Origin: Pseudomonas bohemica
Lineage (GTDB): Bacteria > Pseudomonadota > Gammaproteobacteria > Pseudomonadales > Pseudomonadaceae
NCBI RefSeq assembly: GCF_002934685.1
Contig: NZ_NKHL01000109.1
Coordinates: forward strand, 85,955 to 149,954
DNA: 64,000 nucleotides
Direction of reading: 5' to 3'
In this document: positions 48,307 through 55,790 of the stretch, piece after piece
How positions within the stretch are numbered: position 1 is the first letter of the stretch
Layout: every line of letters begins with the position of its first letter
Notes under the pieces: generated by a model
Seen by the model: only the letters and a program-made list of their open reading frames with translations
Database searches by the model: none
Told to the model about the DNA's origin: nothing
Translations under genes and position numbers: made by a program

Positions 48307-49422
48307 CTATCCGGCGATTTCGCTGATGTCGAGGTCGGGTATGGCCTCTGACCAAACCACTTCCGCGTGATCTTTCTGATAGTTTTTGGTCATCTCCTCA
48401 CTGGCGTGGCCAGCGATCTTCTGCCCGTCCTTTCCGGCTTTCTTGTACAGGTGCAGCGACATTGCCCTGACTTCATGGAAGCCCGGCATCTCTTCTTCCT
48501 TCCATCCCTTGTAACAATCCGCCGTCTCTCGCGCTTCCTTGAACGCCCTGGTCAGATACCGCTCCTCAATCTTCGTCCAGTGCTCTTTCGTCTCGGCCTG
48601 CTTCTGCTTCTTGCGGTCGGGTCGCCGGTGAACGAGGAAGGGCGAAACGATATTGTCGCGGCATCTGCTAATAACTCGTTGCAATTCGTCAGTGACTTTG
48701 AACCGGATCCAGGCAGCATCGCTGGCCTTGGCTGTCTTCTGCTGGATCACGTACAGATATCCATCCCGCTGATCCTCGAACTTCATAGCGAGGATATCGG
48801 TGCGGCGCTGGGCGGTGATTAGCGCTAAGTCGATAGCGTTCTGAAGCCAAGCGGGCGACTTCTCCCTAATAGCTTTCAGGCCCTCGATCGTATGTCGTTT
48901 TCGAGCTTTCTTCTCGATTCTGCTGATGGTGTTGGCAGCCGGATTGTCCGGACACAGACCCTTGGCGGCGGCGTGGTTGAATATGTCGATTAGTAGCGCT
49001 CGGCACTGATTCGCAGTTCGCGGCGTCAGTTCGTCCAGCATTTCCGCGATCATGCGAATAGTTATCTGATCAACCGCCTTGCCATGGAAATGCTTGCGAA
49101 ATCGCCGGAAGTGCACCGCATACAGTCCTAGCGTGCCGGGTGCCAGCTCGCGCGGCGGCAGAACCTTTTCCTCGTAATGAGTCAGAAAAGCAGTGAACAG
49201 CTCGGCGGATTCCCCCAGCACAGTCCCTACAAGGTCGCTCCCCTGCATGAATGCCAAATTCAGCTGCTTTGCCGCATCTACCGCCTTCATCCGGTCGGTG
49301 CCGAACTGGAACCACTTCCCATCAGTCGGGCGGCGATACCGGTATGTACCGCGCCTGTCGTCCAGGTAAAGGTTTTGCGGCAAGCCTTTATTCGACTTAT
49401 TGCGCGGCCGTGGGACCATCAT
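48307..49422 (-). CDS. int: Phage tyrosine integrase, 371 aa
   Basis: Site-specific recombinase. N-terminal arm-DNA-binding domain (NKSNKGLPQNLYLDDRRGTY, residues 8-45), SAM-like core-binding domain (70-170), and catalytic domain with Arg about 207 (TAQRRTDIL), His316-x-x-Arg319 (FHEVRAMSL), His339 (AGHASEEMT) and Tyr348 (KNYQK). Complete. Start at 49422 overlaps the excisionase stop (ATGA). Lambda-type, inserted at tRNA-Pro. Confidence 0.95.
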   Translation of the reverse strand: MMVPRPRNKSNKGLPQNLYLDDRRGTYRYRRPTDGKWFQFGTDRMKAVDAAKQLNLAFMQGSDLVGTVLGESAELFTAFLTHYEEKVLPPRELAPGTLGLYAVHFRRFRKHFHGKAVDQITIRMIAEMLDELTPRTANQCRALLIDIFNHAAAKGLCPDNPAANTISRIEKKARKRHTIEGLKAIREKSPAWLQNAIDLALITAQRRTDILAMKFEDQRDGYLYVIQQKTAKASDAAWIRFKVTDELQRVISRCRDNIVSPFLVHRRPDRKKQKQAETKEHWTKIEERYLTRAFKEARETADCYKGWKEEEMPGFHEVRAMSLHLYKKAGKDGQKIAGHASEEMTKNYQKDHAEVVWSEAIPDLDISEIAG

Positions 49423-49631
49423 GCAGCTCCTTTCAATACCATCGCTACGAGTTCGTTTCCGGCCGAGTTGTTGAACGCGGCCCAGTCGATATACCAGAGT
49501 TTCCCGATTTGTTCGCCAGGCAGGATGCCGTTGCGGATGTAGTTGCGTATAGCCTGCGGGCAGGGTGGTGTGCCGTTTTCACCCCAACGCCGACGCTGGA
49601 ACTCGCTGATCTTAATCAGTTCGCGCTTCAT
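49419..49631 (-). CDS. xis: Excisionase-like protein, 70 aa
   Basis: Small basic winged-helix protein (LIKISEFQRRRWGENG, PQAIRNYIRNGILPGEQIG, WYIDWAAF) of the type found directly upstream of lambdoid int genes, controlling the direction of recombination. Overlaps int by 4 nt. Confidence 0.8.
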   Translation of the reverse strand: MKRELIKISEFQRRRWGENGTPPCPQAIRNYIRNGILPGEQIGKLWYIDWAAFNNSAGNELVAMVLKGAA

Positions 49632-49663
49632 ATTGGCTACCTCCGTCCGGGGTCTATGCGGGC

Positions 49664-49906
49664 TTAAACCCGATCTTTGTTGCCAATCATTTGGCGCGGC
49701 TTTGGCTCTGGGTCTACGTCAATGAAGCCGCTGCCGCGAAAATCACCATCAGTGGCGCGGGCCATGTCGATTTCGAGCTTCGCCGATTGGTTGACTTCGC
49801 TGGCTACCATAGCGACTGCTTTGGCCTGATCAGCAGATACGCTGCCGCTAAGCACGCCTTCCATAGTTCTCCCGAGGATGTCTCGAAGATCATTCAGATT
49901 TTTCAT
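49664..49906 (-). CDS. Small phage protein, paralogue of 61782-61988, 80 aa
   Basis: Helical protein opening MKNLNDLRDILGRTMEGVLSG with QSAKLEIDMAR in the middle. The gene at 61782 has the same frame (MKN-LR-L, G, A, NSAK). Function unknown. Its start lies within the end of the HNH gene. Confidence 0.65.
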   Translation of the reverse strand: MKNLNDLRDILGRTMEGVLSGSVSADQAKAVAMVASEVNQSAKLEIDMARATDGDFRGSGFIDVDPEPKPRQMIGNKDRV

Positions 49907-50450
49907 TCTCTGCCTCTATTTTTCTAAGTTTCGCAATAAAGCGGCCAAGATCTTGCGCCGACCTTTGATAATCGAGCGGGTATCGGGCAATCGTATTTCT
50001 CGACATTCGCTCGCTGGTAGTCAGAAGCTCCAGGTTGTCGAGGCTCACGTTTGATGGGTTTCCGTCCTTCAGCCTGATCACCATGCCGTTTGGTATTTTC
50101 CCGTGAGCTTGCTCCCAAGCGGCACGGCTGGACGGCACCCAATCGACGTGCGTGTCACCGGTATCGGATATCTTGCGCATGAGCCGGTTGCCATGCATTT
50201 GGTCAGTGCCCACCGGGGCGCGATGGGGGTTTCGTATCCCGGACAGACGCCGGTTCTTCATGTGGCGACTGTGCTTTGTATGCCTTTCCGCGATATCGGG
50301 ACTATCAAGCCTGCGAAGGCCAAGAAGAGAGGCCTTGGCTCTGATGGCGGCATCGGTTCTGCCTAGGGCGGCGCAGATCGTGCTCATGGGCTGATCGGCG
50401 TATGCCGACTTCAACGTATCGATATCTTCTGAGGTCCACGCTTTCCTCAT
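49890..50450 (-). CDS. HNH-type homing-endonuclease-like protein, 186 aa
   Basis: N-terminal DNA-binding helix-turn-helix (WTSEDIDTLKSAYADQPMSTICAALG, residues 5-45) and a C-terminal HNH module of the phage type (GKIPNGMVIRLKDGNPSNVSLDNLELLT). ATG 50450 follows GGAG. May be a free-standing homing endonuclease or the phage's own nicking nuclease. Confidence 0.75.
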   Translation of the reverse strand: MRKAWTSEDIDTLKSAYADQPMSTICAALGRTDAAIRAKASLLGLRRLDSPDIAERHTKHSRHMKNRRLSGIRNPHRAPVGTDQMHGNRLMRKISDTGDTHVDWVPSSRAAWEQAHGKIPNGMVIRLKDGNPSNVSLDNLELLTTSERMSRNTIARYPLDYQRSAQDLGRFIAKLRKIEAENEKSE

Positions 50451-50507
50451 GGCATGATCTCCTCGCCGTACACCGGCAGGCATGTGGATAGATGGGGAAG
50501 GGGTTGT

Positions 50508-50831
50508 TCAGTCGATCTGGTAGTAGACGTAACAGTCCACGCCCTGATCCTTGAGTGATTTGTGCATTGCCTGCACGCCAGCGGTGTGACGGTTGCCAAT
50601 TCCAGGCCATGGGGTGTAGAGGTGAATGCCTTGCCGGTGATAGCCGTGCGCCTTCTGCACATAACCTGGAAGGCCCTTCACTGAAGTTGCGCGCATACCG
50701 GGGATTGGAATAACCACTCGGTCAAGGTTCGCACTGCCGCCGTCGTCGGCACATGCGGCCGCCGCTGCTTTGCCGGCTTCGATGGCAATGGCAATCTTTG
50801 GGCCGAGCGCTGCGAGCTCTGCTTTGGTCAT
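50508..50831 (-). CDS. Phage protein of unknown function, 107 aa
   Basis: Alanine-rich N-terminal helix (GKAAAAACADDGG), then VVIPIPGMRATSVKGLPGYV and a mixed fold. Start ATG 50831 with GGAGGG before it; ATGA overlap with the gene upstream. Nothing else recognised. Confidence 0.6.
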   Translation of the reverse strand: MTKAELAALGPKIAIAIEAGKAAAAACADDGGSANLDRVVIPIPGMRATSVKGLPGYVQKAHGYHRQGIHLYTPWPGIGNRHTAGVQAMHKSLKDQGVDCYVYYQID

Positions 50832-51247
50832 GGTCGGGCCCTCCATTTGAACGTAATCGGCTCAGGCGGAAAAAACAGGTGCCGCATGTTGGCGACGTTC
50901 ACGATATCGGTGTCCGCAGGAAAGACCTCCAACGCATCCTTGTTGCCTCGCCCGCATTCGCGCTTCAACTGCATCAGCTCGTCCCACGTGACTTGGTCCA
51001 CCCAACTGTCACCGTTGTGAAGGGCCCGGCACACGCTCATGCGCTGGAAGTCGTGGGGCTCTATGTAGATCTGGACTAGGAAACCGCGCGATCGCCACAC
51101 CTCTATCAGATCCGGAGCGCCAAAATTCGGCCATTGCTCACGCGGCAGTTGGCGAAGGGTGGCTGGCTGCTTGGCGCTTTCTTTGGCAAGGATTCGCCGT
51201 TGGTTGCGATCTGGTTTTATGGACACGACAAAGCTCCTTCGCCGCAT
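50828..51247 (-). CDS. DUF7694-like phage protein, 139 aa
   Basis: Wording LIEVWRSRGFLVQIYIE, MSVCRALHNGDSW, WDELMQLKRECGRGNKDALEVFP and VVNVANMRHLF is conserved among Pseudomonas prophages (I recall DUF7694). Function unknown. The Arg-rich start (MRRRSFVVSIKP) is usual for it. Confidence 0.68.
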   Translation of the reverse strand: MRRRSFVVSIKPDRNQRRILAKESAKQPATLRQLPREQWPNFGAPDLIEVWRSRGFLVQIYIEPHDFQRMSVCRALHNGDSWVDQVTWDELMQLKRECGRGNKDALEVFPADTDIVNVANMRHLFFPPEPITFKWRARP

Positions 51248-51287
51248 ACGCAGCAGGCAATAGGGATAGGGTGGGGGTGAAGGGGTG

Positions 51288-51704
51288 TTATGGGTTCAGG
51301 CGGGCGAATTCGTCGAGGCAGGCGTTCCACTCGCAATCCAAGTCGCTCAGGTAAACCCTCCCAGCGGCTGACAACTCCCTGCGTTCCGGCAACACAACCG
51401 GGCGTTGCGGGTGGCAGTAAAGGGGCGTGTTGACCGCCTTGGCTGCCTCAGATGGCGTGTTCCAGTACAGCGTCATGCCGTGAATTTTCACTTGGTAAAC
51501 GACCGGCTCATCCCCCACTGCGCGGGCATCCTCGGCGGGGGCGACGAAAAGTGGCTCAGGATCGTAATGCCCCTCGGCCAAATCTTCTTCTGTAAAATCA
51601 GCCTCAAAGGCATCGCGCTCACGCTTTGCTTCTTCGTAGGTTTTGAAAAAGCACGTTTCACCGCTGATCGGAACCCACCATGCAAAAGGTTTTTTATCAC
51701 TCAT
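51288..51704 (-). CDS. Phage protein of unknown function, 138 aa
   Basis: Contains WWVPISGETCFFKTYEEAKRERD and a C-terminal helix with CEWNACLDEFARL. Start at ATG 51704 inside the preceding gene's end. No motif for a function. Confidence 0.55.
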   Translation of the reverse strand: MSDKKPFAWWVPISGETCFFKTYEEAKRERDAFEADFTEEDLAEGHYDPEPLFVAPAEDARAVGDEPVVYQVKIHGMTLYWNTPSEAAKAVNTPLYCHPQRPVVLPERRELSAAGRVYLSDLDCEWNACLDEFARLNP

Positions 51705-52584
51705 CGCCTTCACCCTTCGCGGCTGGCGCGCTGCGACCTAGCCAGTTCCCAATTTTTCGCATCAGCTTGAACTCTTCAGGGCTTCTGCCAACGCCGTCAT
51801 CGAACAGCTCCAGCACCTCTTCGAGCATCGCCGAAGCGTTCCGAGCATCGGATTCGGCGTTGTAAAGAGGATCGTTGAATACGGCATTCGCGGCTGGCGC
51901 GGGTTGGTGGGCATCTACACCGGGGCGCATTGCATTGCTGTCGCCAACGATTGCTCGAAACCAGTTGAGCATGGCGGCACCCGTGCTTATCGTGTGGTGA
52001 CGGGCCTTTTCCTCGTCGCCTGACATCTGAGCCGTCATGGCTTTCTGGGCAAGATAACCGATTAGCCAGAACCAGTCGGCTGGGGCTTTGCCAGCGTCGT
52101 GATCTGTACCCCAACGGCCAATCTGATGCCCCGCTTCAAGACGCACGCCTTCAAACCAGTCGTCAGTGTGTGGCGTGTTCAGTAACTCCCGCGCCTTGGT
52201 CAGTTCGGATTGCAGGTCAACATTATCGCTGGCAATTTGCTTCAAAGTCCCGGTTAGATAGCTAACCTCGGCCTTGAGGGCGTCACGCTCGGCGGTCAGG
52301 CGGGTAACGTAAGCCTTGACTAGCTCTGCACGTGGCTCCGCCCAGGCGTGCCAGCTATTCCCGTTCTCTGCGGCCTCTGCGCAAAGCTGATCAATAGCCG
52401 TGAAAACTTCCACATCGCCAGCAGGCGGCACAGTTGTGGCGGCGAGCATGGCCTTGTAGCCCGCGCCGATGAATCCTTGCTCGCGGCTATCGACACTGGC
52501 AGCTGCGTACATTTCCGGCGTCGGCTCAACCGGCACAAGCTTCCACTCACCGCTCACGGCGGCGTTCTTCGTTTCTTCAGGCAT
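51697..52584 (-). CDS. Phage protein with central coiled coil, 295 aa
   Basis: N-terminal EWKLVPVEPTPEMYAAASVDS is a stretch common in phage early proteins; residues 95-140 form a heptad-like coiled coil (TAERDALKAEVSYL), then a helical domain with HTISTGAAMLNWFRAIVG. ATG 52584 chosen; 52605 also possible. Function unknown. Confidence 0.6.
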   Translation of the reverse strand: MPEETKNAAVSGEWKLVPVEPTPEMYAAASVDSREQGFIGAGYKAMLAATTVPPAGDVEVFTAIDQLCAEAAENGNSWHAWAEPRAELVKAYVTRLTAERDALKAEVSYLTGTLKQIASDNVDLQSELTKARELLNTPHTDDWFEGVRLEAGHQIGRWGTDHDAGKAPADWFWLIGYLAQKAMTAQMSGDEEKARHHTISTGAAMLNWFRAIVGDSNAMRPGVDAHQPAPAANAVFNDPLYNAESDARNASAMLEEVLELFDDGVGRSPEEFKLMRKIGNWLGRSAPAAKGEGDE

Positions 52585-52650
52585 AGCGATATCCCTGTAA
52601 CCCATACAGGTTACTTTTCGAGATGTAACCGATAGAGGTTACGGAGGAGG

Positions 52651-52905
52651 TTAGGCGGCGGGCACGTGCTTCAACGTGACAGTGACCGGTCCATTGCGGT
52701 TATCGCCGGTCATCTGCCCGTCAAGCTCTTCAATCTGTTGGAGGCTCAGGTTGCGCCACTTGGCGATGAATGCATCACCTTTGAGAATCCCGGTCGGCGA
52801 ACCACGACAGGTTGACCCGTAGCTGTAGGCATGCGCGTCGAGCCATTTCTGTGCGGAAAAGAGCGCTTGGAAGTCACCGACTTCGCTGAACGTTTTCGTG
52901 AACAT
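52651..52905 (-). CDS. Small phage protein, 84 aa
   Basis: Aromatic-rich N-terminus (MFTKTFSEVGDFQALFSAQKW), then KWRNLSLQQIEELDGQ. No family known. Confidence 0.5.
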   Translation of the reverse strand: MFTKTFSEVGDFQALFSAQKWLDAHAYSYGSTCRGSPTGILKGDAFIAKWRNLSLQQIEELDGQMTGDNRNGPVTVTLKHVPAA

Positions 52906-52950
52906 GCTGATCCTCGCCAGTGGCGTGATTCAAAGTTGGGAATGGGTAAC

Positions 52951-54087
52951 TCAGGCCGCGGGCGGCGCGTCGTGAAAGACATCCATCTGCGCGGCGCCAT
53001 CCAGCCAGGCGGCCTCGATACGAGCTCGTGCCATGGCTGCGTAATCAGGGTTCAGCTCGCAGATGATCGACCGGCGGCCTTCCTGCATCGAAACCAGCGA
53101 CGTAGTACCGGCACCGCCGAACGGGTCCAGCACAACGCCGCCGCGCGGCGCGCCGGCGAGAATGCAAGGTCTTATCAGGTCGGGCGGGAAGGTGGCGAAG
53201 TGCGCACCTTTGAAACTGTGCGTGGCCACCGTCCATACAGAGCGCTTGTTGCGCGTCAGCAGATCCCAACTGCTCGGCTCGCGGTCTGGGCGGTGCGTGC
53301 CTTTGTTCTGGCCGGGTATGGCCTGCTCGCGCTTCGATCCTTCGCGCTGAAAGCTGTCACGGTTACTTCTGGCTGACCCTTCCTTGTGGAACGCACCATG
53401 TCCGCCTTGGCCTGTTGAGGTGTCCCAGCCGGCCGGCACCGTAACTCGCGGCTTCGGTACCGCATCAAACCCGTGACCGAAGCCCACGCCTGATGGTGTC
53501 GGTCCGTACACCGCTGGTTCCCGGATCGCCTGCATGTCGCAGTGGTACCGGCGCGACTTGCTGAGCAGGAACAGGTACTCATAAGCTTTCGTGCAGCGAT
53601 CCCGCGTCGACTCTGGCATTGGGTTCGGCTTGTGCCAGATGATGTCCTGACGCAGATACCAGCCGTCATCCTGCAGCGCGAACGCCAGGCGCCAAGGCAT
53701 GCCCATCAAGTCCTTTGCCTTAAACCCATCCGGCGGGGTGCGACGATGGCCTCGCCGCACAGCCCCGCGAGTTGCTATCGACACCACGTCGTGTTTGCCG
53801 GCAGAACCCCCTTCGGCGTAGCCGCCGGCGACTGACGCGTAGCTATCACCCATATTCACCCACACAGTGCCGTCGTCGCGAAGTACTCGACGCACTTCGC
53901 GGAACACCGCGACTAGCCGGGCGATGAACTCGGCGGGCGTTTCTTCCAGGCCGATCTGGCCCTCGACACCGTAGTCGCGCAGGCCGAAGTAGGGCGGGCT
54001 GGTCACGCAGGTGTGTACTGACTTGTCCGGCAGCGTTCGCATCATCTCGATGCAGTCGCCGACCAGTATCTGGTGTTGCTGGCTCAT
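52951..54087 (-). CDS. Phage DNA methyltransferase (SPPY/beta class), 378 aa
   Basis: S-adenosylmethionine-dependent DNA methylase. Catalytic TSPPYFGLRDYG (SPPY at 30-33) comes first and the cofactor motif DPFGGAGTT (from residue 321) last, the beta-class order that covers N4-cytosine and some N6-adenine enzymes. The middle is the target-recognition region. No restriction partner is nearby, so it is likely an orphan methylase protecting phage DNA. GGAA precedes ATG 54087. Confidence 0.9.
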   Translation of the reverse strand: MSQQHQILVGDCIEMMRTLPDKSVHTCVTSPPYFGLRDYGVEGQIGLEETPAEFIARLVAVFREVRRVLRDDGTVWVNMGDSYASVAGGYAEGGSAGKHDVVSIATRGAVRRGHRRTPPDGFKAKDLMGMPWRLAFALQDDGWYLRQDIIWHKPNPMPESTRDRCTKAYEYLFLLSKSRRYHCDMQAIREPAVYGPTPSGVGFGHGFDAVPKPRVTVPAGWDTSTGQGGHGAFHKEGSARSNRDSFQREGSKREQAIPGQNKGTHRPDREPSSWDLLTRNKRSVWTVATHSFKGAHFATFPPDLIRPCILAGAPRGGVVLDPFGGAGTTSLVSMQEGRRSIICELNPDYAAMARARIEAAWLDGAAQMDVFHDAPPAA

Positions 54088-54205
54088 GGTTCGATTCCAT
54101 GCGAAAGCCTCCGAAAGTTCGGTGGCGAATAGGTTGGTGGTGTTGTTTATTACGGATCACGCGTCGTAAAGTGACGGCTTATCGGCTGCCAGGGTGGCGA
54201 GGACG

Positions 54206-54400
54206 ATGTTTTCAGATGTCTCTTGGTTTGGCACTGTCATCCTGTACGGGATTATTTACTGGCCGATCTCCTTGGTGCTTTCGATTTGTCTGATTATCTG
54301 GGGGGCCTGCATCAAGAGCAGAGGGTGGAGCGCCATACTTTGGCTAGCTGCTATTTTTCCTGGGTTATTGGGGCTTGGAACTCTGTTCAGCGGTTTTTGA
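54206..54400 (+). CDS. Small membrane protein, 64 aa, opposite to the phage operon
   Basis: Two hydrophobic helices (VILYGIIYWPISLVLSICLI; LWLAAIFPGLLGLGTLF). ATG 54206 follows CGAGGACG. It is on the plus strand inside a leftward phage operon and is followed at 54458 by an attC-like sequence. No family known; may be a cassette or moron gene. Confidence 0.55.
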   Translation: MFSDVSWFGTVILYGIIYWPISLVLSICLIIWGACIKSRGWSAILWLAAIFPGLLGLGTLFSGF

Positions 54401-54457
54401 TTCGACTGAGTTAGGGGAGGGTAGAGAGGCCGGCATGTTGTAAGTGGCGCGGTCGCG

Positions 54458-54545
54458 GCGTAACTATGCTTCGAAGTGGACTCCCAGGGACGCGATATAT
54501 GTCAACCATGCGTCGTCGGCCCGGCGGCCACTTAACTTGTTAGGG
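54458..54545 (+). repeat. attC-like site 1 (candidate integron recombination site)
   Basis: GCGTAAC at the left (54458-54464) and GTTAGGG at the right (54539-54545) resemble the R'' and R' core sites. Between them AAGTGG/CCACTT and GACGC/GCGTC pair, and CTTAACTTGTTAG is near the classical CTTAACTCAAGCGTTAG. An ATG follows 9 nt after the core, as in cassettes. Both cores differ from consensus at one base. Confidence 0.35.
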
Positions 54546-54553
54546 CTTACACA

Positions 54554-54877
54554 ATGACCCTTCGATCTTGCTCCATTGTAGCGTTGGTCCTGTCAGTGCT
54601 TGCACCTATTGCTTATGTCTCATATTTTTCTTGGAGTTTCGATCGGTGGGTCAAAGCGCATGATGGCGGTGTATGCGGTATGCCGTTACTTGGCGCGTTC
54701 GGGATCGGGCTGCTGACGATGAGCACTCTCTCCCTGATTGCCACCGGTTTTGGCGTTGCATCATTTCTCCGCATGCCAGCCCCCAGACCACGCCGACGCC
54801 TCGTAGAGTTGTTCTTTCTGGCGCTTCCGTTCCTGCTGTCCTCATCCGTCATTGCTACGGCCTTACTGTGGGGATAA
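54554..54877 (+). CDS. Small membrane protein, 107 aa, in a cassette-like setting
   Basis: Three hydrophobic helices (about 8-28, 46-70, 87-106) and a Pro/Arg-rich loop (RMPAPRPRRRL). No family recognised. The ATG follows the attC-like core directly without a good ribosome site, and its TAA stop lies inside the next attC-like sequence, both typical of integron gene cassettes. Rightward, against the phage operon. Confidence 0.6.
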   Translation: MTLRSCSIVALVLSVLAPIAYVSYFSWSFDRWVKAHDGGVCGMPLLGAFGIGLLTMSTLSLIATGFGVASFLRMPAPRPRRRLVELFFLALPFLLSSSVIATALLWG

Positions 54878-54952
54878 CAACTCATCAAGCTAAACCCACG
54901 TCGCCAATTACCTTCTTTCAGGGGCTAGGAGGGCGTGGGTAAAGTCAAGCCG
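54873..54952 (+). repeat. attC-like site 2 (candidate)
   Basis: Starts ATAACAACTCATCAAGC, close to the TAACAATTCGTTCAAGC of the aadA-type attC, and ends with TAAAGTCAAGCCG, near TTAACTCAAGCG. ACCCACG (54894-54900) pairs with CGTGGGT (54934-54940). The terminal GTTRRRY is replaced by GTCTGCG, as would happen if the cassette had entered a secondary site. Confidence 0.3.
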
Positions 54953-54988
54953 TCTGCGCTGGGCGACGAGTCTGGTGATGCGCTTCAT
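54908..54988 (-). pseudogene. Interrupted phage reading frame, 26 codons left
   Basis: Starts by ATGA overlap with the gene upstream and reads MKRITRLVAQRRR before entering attC-like site 2 and a stop. The coupling shows it was a real gene; the break coincides with the cassette edge. A matching tail, ending RHFTTRDP and two stops, can be read on the same strand just left of the plus-strand genes (to about 54150). Confidence 0.4.
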
Positions 54989-55152
54989 GGATGGCAGACC
55001 TCAATCAGCCGATACCGGGCGCCCGTGTAAGGCTTCGCGATCAGGCGTAGCCCAGGCATGGCGTACACAGCCCATGCCTGCTTGCTGCATCCGGCCATCA
55101 TCGTGGCGTATTTGATAACGCTGATCGGGTCGTTTGATTCGCGGACGTGCAT
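54985..55152 (-). CDS. Small phage protein, 55 aa
   Basis: Begins MHVRESNDPISVIKYA and ends YRLIEVCHP. ATGA overlaps at both ends (with 55152-55790 and with the interrupted frame at 54988) make it a true gene. Function unknown. Confidence 0.6.
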   Translation of the reverse strand: MHVRESNDPISVIKYATMMAGCSKQAWAVYAMPGLRLIAKPYTGARYRLIEVCHP

Positions 55153-55790
55153 CAGGCCGACGCCTTTATGTTACGCAGCTCGCGCGGCATAGCTGGGAAG
55201 TCGATGGCATAGTCCCGAATGAGGCGGCGCAAGTAGCAAGTGCTGATGCCCATGTGTTTGGCCGCCTGGTTGCGACTGACGCCGATATCTCTGAGCGCCT
55301 TAATTCGCACGACGTTTTTGGCGTCCTCGATCACATTGCTTGTGTTGTGAACCAGGTTCTCCGCAGGATTGGTCGCCGATTCCTGAAACTCGAAACCGTG
55401 GGCTTTCGCCAGGGTGTACAGCTTCTTGCGGCTGACGCCCGTCGCTTTGGCGACTTCACCCTGGGTCATGATTTTCGCCATGTCCCGGATCTGGTCGGGA
55501 TCAACCAGCGGCGCGGTTTTCACTGTTTTGGCCTGCGCCTCTTCGATGTCCGGGACGATTCGCAGGCGCTGCACCGTTTCTTTCTTGCTGCGCCGGGCTG
55601 GAACCGGCTTGCGGTCGGGTGATTCCACCGGCGCGGGTGCGGTGCGGTATCTGTAAGGCCGGGGCGCTGAGCGTGGCCCCGGCAGCTCGGACACCTGACC
55701 ACCACGGCGCAGGAAGTCAGCCATTGCAGCAGCAAGTCGGCCTGACTCGACCTGCCTTTCCTGAACGGTGCTGAGGTTGAGGCTGATCAT
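55152..55790 (-). CDS. Phage protein with two helix-turn-helix modules, 212 aa
   Basis: N-terminal helix, a Pro/Arg-rich linker (about 35-75), then MTQGEVAKATGVSRKKLYTLAKAHG and, near the end, VSRNQAAKHMGISTCYLRRLIRDY, both HTH-like. Probably binds DNA; an early phage regulator is possible. ATGA overlap with the exonuclease gene. Confidence 0.65.
   Translation of the reverse strand: MISLNLSTVQERQVESGRLAAAMADFLRRGGQVSELPGPRSAPRPYRYRTAPAPVESPDRKPVPARRSKKETVQRLRIVPDIEEAQAKTVKTAPLVDPDQIRDMAKIMTQGEVAKATGVSRKKLYTLAKAHGFEFQESATNPAENLVHNTSNVIEDAKNVVRIKALRDIGVSRNQAAKHMGISTCYLRRLIRDYAIDFPAMPRELRNIKASA

Noticed and set aside
50447..50662. 71-codon minus frame ending just before the HNH gene
   Set aside because: Runs through the gene at 50508 in another frame and has Thr/Arg-rich shadow composition.
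53846..54160. 104-codon frame at the methylase start with its own GGAGG-ATG
   Set aside because: Overlaps the catalytic motif region of the methylase in another frame; composition is Arg/Pro-rich shadow. The GGAGG probably belongs to methylase expression.
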